Source: Alphaproteobacteria bacterium HGW-Alphaproteobacteria-3
GTDB taxonomy: Bacteria > Pseudomonadota > Alphaproteobacteria > Parvibaculales > Parvibaculaceae
Direction of reading: 5' to 3'
Assembly (NCBI GenBank): GCA_002842875.1
Contig: PHEF01000049.1
Span: 1-34,381, forward strand
Length of the DNA stretch: 34,381 nucleotides
Shown: piece by piece, positions 7,850 to 16,393 of the stretch
Layout: the number at the start of each line of letters is the position of its first letter
Numbering within the stretch: position 1 is the stretch's first letter
Position numbers and translations under genes: made by a program
Notes under the pieces: generated by a model
Told to the model about the DNA's origin: nothing
Seen by the model: only the letters and a program-made list of their open reading frames with translations
Database searches by the model: none

Positions 7850-10024
7850 ATGAGGGACCGCGTGCTGCGCATTGCAAAGACAGGATTATTCGGACTGGCC
7901 GCTCTCGGCGCCGTGGCCCTCGCCGTCATTTTCGTGCGCGGCGCGATAGAGGCCCCTGCCCCGGCGGACCCGGCGCCCTACATCGAAAGGGCAGCCGCCT
8001 ACGATGCGACGATCTCGCGGGACGAATGGGGGGTGCCGCATGTATTCGGCAATCGGGATGCAGACGCCGCATTCGGCATCGGCTACGCGCATTCGGAAGA
8101 CGACTTCGACACCATCCAGGACGTGCTGATCGCCACGCGGGGGCAGCTTGCCGCCGTGAAAGGCGAGCGCGCGGCCGTGACGGATTATCTCGTCAATCTT
8201 ATGGGGGTCTGGCAGACCGTCGAAGCGCATTACGAGAGCGATCTCTCGCCGAAAGTGCGCGAGGTCATCGAGGCCTATGCCGATGGCGTAAACTACTATG
8301 CCGCACTCCATCCCGAAAAAGTCGTTCCGGGCACATTGCCCATGACGGGGCGCGACGTTGCGGCGGGCTTCGTTTTCAAGACGCCCTTCTTCTACGGGCT
8401 CGACAAGGTGCTGCTCGCCATCTTCGAAGGAAAACTCGGCGGCGATGCCGGCCTTTCCAAGGAAGGCGTCGATGCGTTTCTTCCTTCGGAGAAACCTTTT
8501 CCCATCGGATCGAACGGAGTCGCCGTGAGCCCTGCCCGCTCGGCAGACGGCGCGACGCGGCTTCTCGTCAACTCGCATCAGCCATTCGCCGGGCCCGTCG
8601 CATGGTACGAGGCAGTGATCGAAAGCGAGGAAGGCTGGCACGTGGCAGGCGGTTTCTTTCCCGGCTCGCCATTCATGCTGCATGGACACAATGCGACGCT
8701 CGGTTGGGCAAACACGGTGAACGAACCGGACCTCGCCGACATCTACCGGCTCACGATCAACCCCGACAATGAAGACCAGTATCTCCTCGACGGCGAATGG
8801 CGCGATCTGGAAAAGACCGTCGCGACGATCCGCGTCGATCTCTGGGGGCCGTTCTGGTGGACCGTGGAGCGCGAAGTGTTGCGGTCGGAACACGGGCCCG
8901 TTCTCCGGACGCAGAGCGGCGTCTTCGCCGTGCGTTATGCGGGCATGGGAGAAATGGCGCAGGTCGAGCAGTACTACGCCCTCGACAAGGCGCGCAATCT
9001 CGGCGAATGGATCGAAGCGATGAAGCTTCAGGCGCTTCCCAGCATCAACTACATCTATGCCGACGCACAGGGGAACATCGCATACGTCTATAACGCGCAG
9101 TTTCCGGACCGAAAGAAAGGGCCGGACTGGACTGGCGTACTGCCGGGCGACGATTCATCGCTTATCTGGCGGGAATACATCCCCTTCGACGCAGTGCCGA
9201 AGCTCGTCAATCCAAATGCAGGCTATGTGTTCAACGCCAACAATACGCCCTTCCGTGCAACGGCGGCGAACGACAATCTGAAACCGGAAAACTTTCCCGA
9301 AACGCTCGGCATTCAGACCGACATGACGAACCGCGCCCTTCGCATAGAGGAGACCTACGGCGAAGATCGCTCGATCGCGGGAGATGAATTCCGCGACTAC
9401 AAATTCGATCTCAGCTACAGCAACGACTCCGCCATGGCGCAACTCATTGCCGAGTTGATCGCGGTCGATGCAAATGGCAATGAAGAGATGGCGGAAGCGC
9501 AGAGCATCCTGAAAGCGTGGGATCGCCGGACGGATGTTCACAATCGCGGCGCAGCCCTCGCCGTTCTTACGGCGGAGCCCGTCATCAGCGCCCGCATTCG
9601 CGGCGAGACGCCGCCGGATGCCGTTGAGAAGCTGCAACAGGCCATTGACCGTCTGAAAGCCGGTTTCGGAAGGCTCGATCCCGAATGGGGCGAGGTCAAC
9701 CGGTTCCGGCGAGGGATTGTCGATCTGCCGGTCGACGGGGCGCCCGATATCCTGCGCGCGATTTACGCCGCGCGGGAGGAAGACGGCACGCTTACCGCGC
9801 ATGGCGGCGACACACTCATCATGTTCGTTGAATGGGACCGCAACGGAAAACTCTCGTCGCAAAGCGTCCACCCCTTCGGCGCGGCAACGCTTGACCGGTC
9901 CTCGCCGCATTATGCCGACCAGTCACCGCTGTTCGTCGGGATGCGGACGAAGCCTGTGCTGTTCACGCGAGAACAACTCGATGGCCATATCGAGGAAAGT
10001 TATCGGCCTGGCGAACGGGGATAG
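7850..10024 (+). CDS. Penicillin acylase-family N-terminal nucleophile hydrolase
   Basis: A 724-residue precursor of the penicillin/cephalosporin/acyl-homoserine-lactone acylase family. After one N-terminal hydrophobic helix (signal or anchor, about 12-31) comes the alpha subunit, with RDEWGVPHVFG and DADAAFGIGYAHSEDD. The likely autocleavage site is G220/S221 in PIGSNGVAVSP, making S221 the new N-terminal nucleophile of the beta subunit. Downstream blocks LLVNSHQPF, GWANTVNEPDLADIY and FNANNTPFR are family landmarks. The ATG at 7850 lacks a ribosome site, whereas the GTG at 7862 is preceded by GAGGGA at 7852-7857, so translation may really start at codon 5. A TTGACG at 7803-7808 with TAGGCT 16 bp downstream is a possible promoter. 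The acyl substrate cannot be inferred. The neighbouring kinase gene converges with it 5 bp away. Confidence 0.9.
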   Translation: MRDRVLRIAKTGLFGLAALGAVALAVIFVRGAIEAPAPADPAPYIERAAAYDATISRDEWGVPHVFGNRDADAAFGIGYAHSEDDFDTIQDVLIATRGQLAAVKGERAAVTDYLVNLMGVWQTVEAHYESDLSPKVREVIEAYADGVNYYAALHPEKVVPGTLPMTGRDVAAGFVFKTPFFYGLDKVLLAIFEGKLGGDAGLSKEGVDAFLPSEKPFPIGSNGVAVSPARSADGATRLLVNSHQPFAGPVAWYEAVIESEEGWHVAGGFFPGSPFMLHGHNATLGWANTVNEPDLADIYRLTINPDNEDQYLLDGEWRDLEKTVATIRVDLWGPFWWTVEREVLRSEHGPVLRTQSGVFAVRYAGMGEMAQVEQYYALDKARNLGEWIEAMKLQALPSINYIYADAQGNIAYVYNAQFPDRKKGPDWTGVLPGDDSSLIWREYIPFDAVPKLVNPNAGYVFNANNTPFRATAANDNLKPENFPETLGIQTDMTNRALRIEETYGEDRSIAGDEFRDYKFDLSYSNDSAMAQLIAELIAVDANGNEEMAEAQSILKAWDRRTDVHNRGAALAVLTAEPVISARIRGETPPDAVEKLQQAIDRLKAGFGRLDPEWGEVNRFRRGIVDLPVDGAPDILRAIYAAREEDGTLTAHGGDTLIMFVEWDRNGKLSSQSVHPFGAATLDRSSPHYADQSPLFVGMRTKPVLFTREQLDGHIEESYRPGERG

Positions 10025-10029
10025 CGGCG

Positions 10030-11886
10030 TCAGAAGACCGCCATCTCTTTGGGTGCGCCGCGATTGACGACGCGCGACAGCGGCAGGTCCACATGCACCG
10101 TGGTGCCCTTGCCGAGCTCGCTTTCGATCGAGAGCGCGCCGTCATGCAATTCCGTGAGGTGCTTTGCCAGTGGCAGGCCGAGGCCCGTTCCCTCATGCTG
10201 GCGCGAGAGCGAACCGTCGAGCTGTGTGAACGGCGTCAACGCGCGCGGAATGTCGTCTTCGGCTATGCCGCTTCCCTGATCTGTCACCGAAATGCGCAAG
10301 TGCCCGGCGGTAATCTGTCCGGAGATGGAGATTGCGCTGCCGTCCGGACTGAACTTCACGGCATTCGACACGAGATTGATGAGAATCTGTTTCAGCGCCC
10401 GCTCGTCGACCACGACGACGATCGGCGGCTCCGGCATCCTGCATTCGATTTCGATACTCGCCTGCTGTGCCCGGTGGCGAACGATCCGTGTTGCCGCTTC
10501 CACGACGTGATCGAGTTCCGTCTCATCCTCATGAAGCTTGAAATGCCCCGCCTCGATCTTCGAGAGGTCGAGGATGTCGTTGATAAGACTGAGGAGATGC
10601 ACGCCGCTGTTGTGAATGTCTTCCGCGTATTCCCGGTAACGAGGATTGCCCACAGGGCCGAAGAGTTCGCGCTCAAGTGCCTCCGAAAAGCCGATGATGG
10701 CATTGAGGGGCGTTCGGAGTTCATGACTCATATTGGCAAGGAACTCGGACTTGGAGCGGCTCGCCGCGGTCGCCTGGTCGCGCGCATCGCGCAACGCCTC
10801 CGCTTCCTTGCGGCGCGCGGTCACGTCCTGGATACCGATCAACATGGCGCGGCGGCCCTGGAAATGCAGGGTGGCCGCCGAAACGAGAACGTGAATGATC
10901 GTGCCGTCCATGCGCTTCATACTGAGTTCGAACGGCGATCCGGCGCGCCCCGTGAGGATGAGCCGGTCGAGGCGTCCCGACAGGTCCTCTTCCTCGAAGA
11001 GGCAGCGCACGTCGAGCCCCGCCACATCGTCCTCCTCGATGCCGAAGAGTTTCAACGCGGCCATGTTCGCCTGCATCACATGGAAAGTTGCGGGATCGAC
11101 AAGCGAAATCGGCAAGGGAGCCGCGTAGAAGATACTCTGGAAGCTCTCCTCGGTGGCGCGAACGGCCTGCTCCGCCTCCTGACGAACCCCCACTTCCCGC
11201 TTCAGCTCTTCGTAGAGTTCCTGCTGACGCATCAATGTCGCGAAGCCGTTCCGCCGCAAGCGGTTCGTCGCCCGCACCATCTCGACTCCGATCGCATTCA
11301 CGACGCCGAAAAGAAGGCATATTTCCAGCAACGTGATCAAAGAGACGTCGGCGAGCGAGGGCGTAACCGCTATGAAGCCGATGCAGAGCGCCGAGGAGAG
11401 GAGGAGATTGGTCGTGAGGCGTGTCGGTACGCCGTTATAGAATGCAAAAAGGACGACGACGATGCTGAGCAGCGCAGCGGCGAAATCGACCTGGCTCAAC
11501 ATGAGCGACAACGGAGCGATCAACGCGACAAGAAGCTGGGTCAACACGGCGCAGACCATGAAAGGACGCCGGTCCTCGGGCTCGCGGAAGGTTTTCAGCG
11601 CCAGCAGGATGGCCCCCAGAGCGGCGAACCGGCCCAAGGTCAGCACGACGAAGGGCCAGGAGAAACCGAGCGCAACGAAGTCGAATGCCAGCCAGCTCAC
11701 GAAGACATAGACGGCGATCAGCACCGCGCCGAGACGGGAACGAATTTCGGTCCAGCTCGCACGGATATAATTGTCTTCGAGGACGGGATCGGCAAATTCA
11801 CCCGTCCAACGATAGGCCGGTTCGCTCTCCGGCTCTCGCCGAAGTGCAGGTACAGCCTCTCCCATCGTGTCTGCCGACCGCGTCAC
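10030..11886 (-). CDS. PAS-domain sensor histidine kinase
   Basis: A 618-residue membrane sensor kinase. Residues about 50-215 form six hydrophobic helices in three close pairs with very short loops, an MASE-like integral-membrane sensor. A coiled-coil linker follows, then a PAS domain (about 245-365) with the sequence FYAAPLPISLVDPATFHV, and then the HisKA domain with FLANMSHELRTPLNAIIGF, where phosphoacceptor H388 lies. The HATPase_c domain has the N box (ILINLVSNAVKFSPDG), DQGSGI and GTGLGLPLAKHL. There is no receiver domain, so the partner regulator is encoded elsewhere; no regulator gene is adjacent. It is divergent from the CoA transferase gene with about 197 bp between the two starts. 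The signal is unknown. Confidence 0.93.
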   Translation of the reverse strand: MTRSADTMGEAVPALRREPESEPAYRWTGEFADPVLEDNYIRASWTEIRSRLGAVLIAVYVFVSWLAFDFVALGFSWPFVVLTLGRFAALGAILLALKTFREPEDRRPFMVCAVLTQLLVALIAPLSLMLSQVDFAAALLSIVVVLFAFYNGVPTRLTTNLLLSSALCIGFIAVTPSLADVSLITLLEICLLFGVVNAIGVEMVRATNRLRRNGFATLMRQQELYEELKREVGVRQEAEQAVRATEESFQSIFYAAPLPISLVDPATFHVMQANMAALKLFGIEEDDVAGLDVRCLFEEEDLSGRLDRLILTGRAGSPFELSMKRMDGTIIHVLVSAATLHFQGRRAMLIGIQDVTARRKEAEALRDARDQATAASRSKSEFLANMSHELRTPLNAIIGFSEALERELFGPVGNPRYREYAEDIHNSGVHLLSLINDILDLSKIEAGHFKLHEDETELDHVVEAATRIVRHRAQQASIEIECRMPEPPIVVVVDERALKQILINLVSNAVKFSPDGSAISISGQITAGHLRISVTDQGSGIAEDDIPRALTPFTQLDGSLSRQHEGTGLGLPLAKHLTELHDGALSIESELGKGTTVHVDLPLSRVVNRGAPKEMAVF

Positions 11887-12006
11887 GCAAGCGTCCCTTC
11901 TTCATTCCGTCGCGTCCGGGCGCTCCTCCTGCGATCCCAGCGCACCTAGAGTAGGGAACAAAGGCTAAATAAAATGCAAAATTTGGAAGCGCGGTCTTTC
12001 TCAACA

Positions 12007-12018
12007 GCAAGGCCTTGC
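12007..12018. promoter_or_regulatory. Perfect 12-bp palindrome, candidate operator
   Basis: GCAAGGCCTTGC is a perfect palindrome about 66 bp before the CoA transferase start, in the divergent region shared with the histidine kinase gene. Just downstream, CCTGTC at 12033-12038 and CTGTC at 12041-12045 can each pair with GACAGG at 12055-12060. Either could be a repressor site or an RNA hairpin in the leader. No regulator gene is adjacent, so this is pattern evidence only. Confidence 0.3.
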
Positions 12019-12070
12019 CTATCGTTTGCGCACCTGTCCACTGTCCGAAAACGAGACAGGGAAACAAATC

Positions 12071-12078
12071 GGAGGGAG
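12071..12078 (+). promoter_or_regulatory. Ribosome binding site fixing the CoA transferase start
   Basis: GGAGGGAG lies 5 nt before the ATG at 12084. The frame is open from a TTG at 12015, but this strong site and the family N-terminus (GILEGVRVLDFGRYIAGPY) both place the start at 12084. Confidence 0.8.
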
Positions 12079-12083
12079 ATGTC

Positions 12084-13307
12084 ATGGCCGGGGAAAGAAA
12101 TGGCGGCGGGGGAATTCTTGAAGGTGTCCGCGTGCTCGATTTCGGCCGCTATATCGCCGGACCTTATTGCGCGGCATTACTTGGCGATCTCGGCGCCGAG
12201 GTCATCCGGGTCGAACGGCGCGAGGGGTCGGAAGACCGCTTCGTTCAACCCATCGTGCCGGAGGCGGGCCCGGGCGAGGGTGGCGAAGGCGCGATGTTCC
12301 TGCAGATGAACCGCAACAAACGCGGCCTTACCCTCGATCCCATGACGGAAGCCGGCCGGAGCATCGTGCGCCGCCTCGTGGCCACGGCGGACGTTGTGGT
12401 GGCAAACCTGCCGCCCTCGACGCTGAAAGCGATGGGGCTCGATTACGAAAGCCTTTCGGCGGTGAAGTCCGACATCGTCCTCACGACGGTTTCCGCCTTC
12501 GGCCATGGTGGACCCTATAGCGAGCGGACGGGCTTCGACGGCGTTGCGCAATCCATGGTCGGCGCTGCCTGGCTCACGGGCCAGCCGGACGAGCCGGTGA
12601 AGAGCTACGCGCCCTGGGTGGATTTCGGCACGGCATCGCTCTCCGCCTTCGGGACCATGGCTGCGTTGATGGAGCGGGCGAAGTCCGGCAAGGGGCAAGT
12701 CGTCGAAGGCTCGTTGCTTTCGACGGCCCTCGCCTATTTCAATTTTCACCTGATCGAACAGGACCTCCGCAAGACGAACCGCGTCGCCATTGGCAACCGC
12801 TCGCCCTATGCAGGGCCGGCGGACATCGTCCGCACGAAGGATGGCTGGATATTGGTGCAGGTCATCGGCATGCCGCTCTTCAAGCGTTGGGCACGGCTGA
12901 TGGGCGAAGACCAGTGGCTCACCGACCCGCGATTCAAGGACGATCTTGCGCGCGGCGATCACGGCGAAATCCTCTCCGAACGCACGCGAGCCTGGGCGGA
13001 AACCCGCACGACGGAGGAAGCGCTGGCCGAACTGGAGGCGGCGCGCATTCCCGCCGGGCCGGTTTATTCGCCTCAGCAGGCACTCGATGACCGCCACATC
13101 AAGGAAATGGGCTATCTGAAGCCCCTCGCCTTCCCCGGTCTTCCCGGTCCGGCGCCTGTCATGGAGACGCCGCTCAGGCTCTCGCGCACGCCCGCGACCG
13201 TTCGCGAGCGCGCGCCTTTGCTCGGCGAGCATACAGACATCATTCTTCGCGAACTCGGTTACACCGCGGACGAAATTTCCGCCTTCCGTTCCGATGGGAT
13301 CATCTGA
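12084..13307 (+). CDS. Class III CoA transferase (CaiB/BaiF family)
   Basis: A 407-residue family III CoA transferase, which moves CoA between an acyl-CoA donor and a carboxylic acid in the cytoplasm. The N-terminus has the signature VLDFGRYIAGPYCAALLGDLGAEVIRVE. D180 in the WVDFGTASLSAFG block sits where the family has its catalytic aspartate. The pattern AKSGKGQVVEGSLLSTAL and the C-terminal block ARIPAGPVYSPQQAL are also typical, and the length fits. The start is set by a strong ribosome site. The PLP enzyme gene starts 3 bp after its stop, so the two are probably co-transcribed. The acid substrate is not identifiable; related enzymes handle carnitine, bile acid, formate/oxalate or alpha-methylacyl-CoA substrates. 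Confidence 0.93.
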   Translation: MAGERNGGGGILEGVRVLDFGRYIAGPYCAALLGDLGAEVIRVERREGSEDRFVQPIVPEAGPGEGGEGAMFLQMNRNKRGLTLDPMTEAGRSIVRRLVATADVVVANLPPSTLKAMGLDYESLSAVKSDIVLTTVSAFGHGGPYSERTGFDGVAQSMVGAAWLTGQPDEPVKSYAPWVDFGTASLSAFGTMAALMERAKSGKGQVVEGSLLSTALAYFNFHLIEQDLRKTNRVAIGNRSPYAGPADIVRTKDGWILVQVIGMPLFKRWARLMGEDQWLTDPRFKDDLARGDHGEILSERTRAWAETRTTEEALAELEAARIPAGPVYSPQQALDDRHIKEMGYLKPLAFPGLPGPAPVMETPLRLSRTPATVRERAPLLGEHTDIILRELGYTADEISAFRSDGII

Positions 13308-13310
13308 GCC

Positions 13311-14336
13311 ATGCCGGAAGCACTCGACGAATTCCCGCGTCTGAAGCTCGCCCATCTGCCGACGCCGCTCGTCGAGATGCACCGCCTGCGCGAGGCACTC
13401 CGGACGCAGAGCGGGCGCGATGTTCCCCGCCTTTTCATCAAGAGAGACGATTGCACTGGACTTGCGACGGGCGGCAACAAGACACGCAAGCTTGAGTATC
13501 TGTTGGGAGAGGCCGTGGCGCAGGGCTGCGACACGGTGGTGACGACGGGCGCGCTGCAGTCGAACCATGCCCGGCAGACGGCCGCGGCAGCAGCGGCGGC
13601 CGGACTTGCCTGCATTCTCGTTCTCTTCGACACGGTGCCGTATGCAGGCCACGCCTATCGCAAGTCGGGCAATCTTCTGCTCGACCGAATTCTCGGTGCG
13701 GAAGTCCGTGTCGAACCCGCAGGGGCCGATGCAGGGAAAGTCTTCGCCGAACTCTTCAAGGAGATCGAGGCGAAAGGCGGCAAGGCCTTCTTTGTGCCCG
13801 TCGGCGGATCGAACCCGACAGGTTCGCTTGGCTATGCCCGGGCCTATCTCGAACTTGCGGACCAGGCGGAAGCGCGCGGCCTCGGCAAGGCGGTCCTTGT
13901 CCATGCCTCATCGAGCGGCGGAACGCAGGCCGGGCTCATTGCCGGGGCGCAACTTCGCGGCGGCGGACCCGCCATCGCCGGCATCAATGTTTACCGCAAG
14001 GACAATGCGGCAATGGCAGAAGGCATACACGCCCTCGCCTGCAAGACGGCCGCGCTTCTCGATGTCTCCGCGCCTCCGGCCGGGTCGGTCGATCTCGACG
14101 GCGGTTATCTGGGCGAGGGATATGGCCTGCCGACGCCGGAAATGAGAACGGCGGTCGAACGCGTCGCGCGCATGGAAGGCGTTCTGCTCGATCCCGTTTA
14201 CACCGGCAAGGGCATGGCAGGTTTCATCGGACAGATCGTGTCTGGAAAATATGCGGAGATGGAAGCGGCCATCTTCCTTCACACGGGCGGCATGCCCGGT
14301 CTGTTCGCTTATGAGGAGGAATTCGTCCCTTGCTGA
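13311..14336 (+). CDS. PLP-dependent D-cysteine desulfhydrase / L-cysteate sulfo-lyase-like enzyme
   Basis: A 341-residue fold-type II PLP enzyme of the ACC deaminase/D-cysteine desulfhydrase family. The pattern LFIKRDDCTGLATGGNKTRKLEYLLGEA places the Schiff-base lysine at K57. TGALQSNHARQTAAAAA is the substrate-binding block, and SSSGGTQAGLIAG binds the PLP phosphate. GLPTPE and HTGGMPGLF near the end are family landmarks. Members release H2S from D-cysteine, sulfite from L-cysteate, or open ACC. The GLATGGNKTRKLE context is shared by the desulfhydrase and cysteate lyase (CuyA) branches, and I cannot separate these by eye. It lies 3 bp after the CoA transferase stop (ATCTGAGCCATG) and its stop nearly abuts a convergent gene. 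Confidence 0.9.
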   Translation: MPEALDEFPRLKLAHLPTPLVEMHRLREALRTQSGRDVPRLFIKRDDCTGLATGGNKTRKLEYLLGEAVAQGCDTVVTTGALQSNHARQTAAAAAAAGLACILVLFDTVPYAGHAYRKSGNLLLDRILGAEVRVEPAGADAGKVFAELFKEIEAKGGKAFFVPVGGSNPTGSLGYARAYLELADQAEARGLGKAVLVHASSSGGTQAGLIAGAQLRGGGPAIAGINVYRKDNAAMAEGIHALACKTAALLDVSAPPAGSVDLDGGYLGEGYGLPTPEMRTAVERVARMEGVLLDPVYTGKGMAGFIGQIVSGKYAEMEAAIFLHTGGMPGLFAYEEEFVPC

Positions 14337-14339
14337 GCT

Positions 14340-15761
14340 TCAGCCCCGGGCAGCGACCTGTCCGCGCCGGCGCAGAATTTCCGCCTGAGCGTTCTCGCCG
14401 ATCGTCTCATGAAGCCCTGCCGCAGCTTCCAGAAATTCCTGCGCGTTGGAACGCGCGGTGCCGCGCGCAACCCGCATCTCTTCCAGCAGCCTGTCTTCGT
14501 AGGAGGCGAGATAGGCGTCGATCTGCTGGCGTATGCTGCGGCAATGGCTCTGCGCGCCAAGCGGCTCGGAGATGGGCATAACGCCATTCGCGAAGCGAAG
14601 GCAGGCCATCACCCGTTCGATCCGCGCGGGATCGGGCGCCTTGGCGAGGTCGGGCCGCATCGGACCGCCGCGTCCATACTGACCGAACTGGTAAAACGGA
14701 AAGGCGCGAACGAGTTCCGTTTCGAAGCGCGACATTTCCTGCGAAATGGCCGCGGACAGGCGTGCACGCGCCGCCAGCAGACGCTGTCCCCATTCGCCGT
14801 TGCGGCGAAGGTCGATTTCCGCGGCAAATCCCTTCGACAGATGCGCGAAGCGCCGGACATCGCCCAGAAGGACGTCGAGATCGGCATGGCCGGGACGCAA
14901 AGCTTCTGCGCGGCCTGCGATTTGCTCCATGTCCGCGAGCAGGTGTTCGCCGAACACCGAAAGATCGCAGCGGCTGATGATCATGTCGTTGCGCTGATGG
15001 GCGACCTTGCGCACGAAGCGCAGTATCTGCGACGGTTCCTTGAGGCGCGCCATCACCGCAAAGGGAAGATAGAGCGCGTCCGTCGCCGATGCGTCGGACA
15101 ATTCTTCGTATGTGTCCTTCAGGATGCCGACCATTTCGTCGCCGAAGTCGTCGATCCGCTTCGGCAGTTCGGCCTGAAGTTGCAGCATGGCCGGGGCGAC
15201 CGACAGGACGCTGGCGATTTCGCGGGCATCCTCGAAGCCACCTTCGCCGCCGAGCCGTTTCTCCGCCTGTTTGCGCTTCGCCGCGTCCTGACGCGCTTCC
15301 TCGATGGCCGCACGAATGGCGGCGGCCGCCGATGCATGCATGACGGCCACAGCGGCCCGCAGAGCAATGTCGTCGCCCTTCAGCGTATGATCCGCAATGC
15401 GCCTTTTGAGGTCCGGCAAGGCGTCCGGCATCAGATCGTCTTCGAGCCAGGCCCAGACACGCATGACGGACGCCCGGGAAATCCGGCCCTGCCGCACGCC
15501 CTCATCGTCCACATCGACCAGCAAATCCTCGAATGGCCGGCAGAACTGGCGCACCGCATCCGGCGCGCCCGGCCGTTTTCCGGTGAAGGAGGCAAGGAGC
15601 GGCCGAAGGCCGGAAAGGATCATCTCGTAGGGCAGGCCCGCCGTGCCGCGCAGGCGTTCGCGTTCGAGCCCGGAAGCGAGTTTCAGGACAGTCGGCTGCG
15701 GGAGCTGCGCCAGGTAACTGGCGAGCTTCTGTCTGATCGTTGGTTGCTGTTCCGTCATCAT
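14340..15761 (-). CDS. Unrecognised conserved-looking helical protein
   Basis: A protein of about 473 residues that I do not recognise. It has no signal peptide, no clear membrane segment and no nucleotide-binding motif. Composition is strongly helical and charged, with many short Ala/Arg/Glu/Leu stretches (residues 140-190 look coiled-coil-like: AAIRAAIEEARQDAAKRKQ). Other visible blocks are VWAWLEDDLMPDALPDL near 110, VRKVAHQRNDMIISRCDLSVFGEH near 275 and FPFYQFGQYGRGGPMRPDL near 370. Codon usage is normal for the region, supporting a real gene. Start is uncertain: ATG at 15761, ATG at 15758 or GTG at 15776, none with a clear ribosome site. Convergent with the PLP enzyme gene (3 bp apart) and divergent from the cold-shock gene. 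Confidence 0.75.
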   Translation of the reverse strand: MMTEQQPTIRQKLASYLAQLPQPTVLKLASGLERERLRGTAGLPYEMILSGLRPLLASFTGKRPGAPDAVRQFCRPFEDLLVDVDDEGVRQGRISRASVMRVWAWLEDDLMPDALPDLKRRIADHTLKGDDIALRAAVAVMHASAAAAIRAAIEEARQDAAKRKQAEKRLGGEGGFEDAREIASVLSVAPAMLQLQAELPKRIDDFGDEMVGILKDTYEELSDASATDALYLPFAVMARLKEPSQILRFVRKVAHQRNDMIISRCDLSVFGEHLLADMEQIAGRAEALRPGHADLDVLLGDVRRFAHLSKGFAAEIDLRRNGEWGQRLLAARARLSAAISQEMSRFETELVRAFPFYQFGQYGRGGPMRPDLAKAPDPARIERVMACLRFANGVMPISEPLGAQSHCRSIRQQIDAYLASYEDRLLEEMRVARGTARSNAQEFLEAAAGLHETIGENAQAEILRRRGQVAARG

Positions 15762-16056
15762 CGGCGTTCGCGGCACATTCGATGGTTCCGGCGGATTTCC
15801 GCGGACGGGCCCTACTGCCGTTCCGGGATTGCCGCTTCCTTTTTGGCCAATCTCCAGGTTAACCGCGCATGCTTAAAAATTGGTTCCGTATCTGGCAAAA
15901 CCGCGGAAAAGGGCCACCGAACCGCCCATAAAAGCCGGTAACGCAGCCCAAGATTTTCGATAGGCCGCGGGAAAATTCGGTGATAGCGTTTTTCTCCGGG
16001 TGCCATCGTCAGGCTGGTATCCGTTCTTTATTCCCATACGAGGCATTCAAGGCACT

Positions 16057-16263
16057 ATGGCTAGCGGAGTCGTGAAGTGGTTTAACGCCACTAAGGGTTA
16101 TGGTTTCATTGCGCCGGCGGATGGCGGTAAGGACGTTTTCGTCCACATCTCTGCCGTCGAGCGCGCCGGCCAGAAATCCCTGCAGGAAGGTCAGCAGATC
16201 CAGTACGAACTGGTCGAGGGGCGCAATGGCCGCTTCTCCGCCGAAAATCTGGTTCTCGGCTAA
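16057..16263 (+). CDS. cspA: Cold-shock protein, CspA family
   Basis: A 68-residue single cold-shock domain protein that binds single-stranded RNA/DNA and melts mRNA structure. GVVKWFNATKGYGFI contains RNP1 and DVFVHISAVE contains RNP2, with the usual aromatic residues. The C-terminus GRFSAENLVL is typical. The frame extends upstream to 16000 but the family start is the ATG at 16057, preceded by AAGG at 16049-16052. The 295-bp region back to the divergent gene at 15761 holds no other gene. It is long enough for a structured 5' leader, which is common in cold-shock genes, but no specific element could be assigned. Confidence 0.95.
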   Translation: MASGVVKWFNATKGYGFIAPADGGKDVFVHISAVERAGQKSLQEGQQIQYELVEGRNGRFSAENLVLG

Positions 16264-16305
16264 TACCGGCATCAGCAAGCGCGGTCGCGCCGCGCCGAGA
16301 CGCTC

Positions 16306-16339
16306 AAGGCCCTCCTCCTTCACCGGCGGAGGGCCTTTT
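16306..16339 (+). terminator. Rho-independent terminator of the cold-shock gene
   Basis: Perfect 10-bp stem AAGGCCCTCC (16306-16315) with GGAGGGCCTT (16328-16337), a 12-nt loop and a short T run (16336-16339). It starts 42 bp after the csp stop and isolates it from the yihY gene. Confidence 0.85.
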
Positions 16340-16393
16340 CGTAACCGCTCCCTGAAGCTGGCCGAAGCAGCGGTGTGCCGCTAGCATAAGCCC

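Noticed and set aside
15857..15879. CtrA-like site built from GGTTAACC and a following TTAA
   Set aside because: The TTAA half sites are 10 bp apart rather than the 7 bp required.
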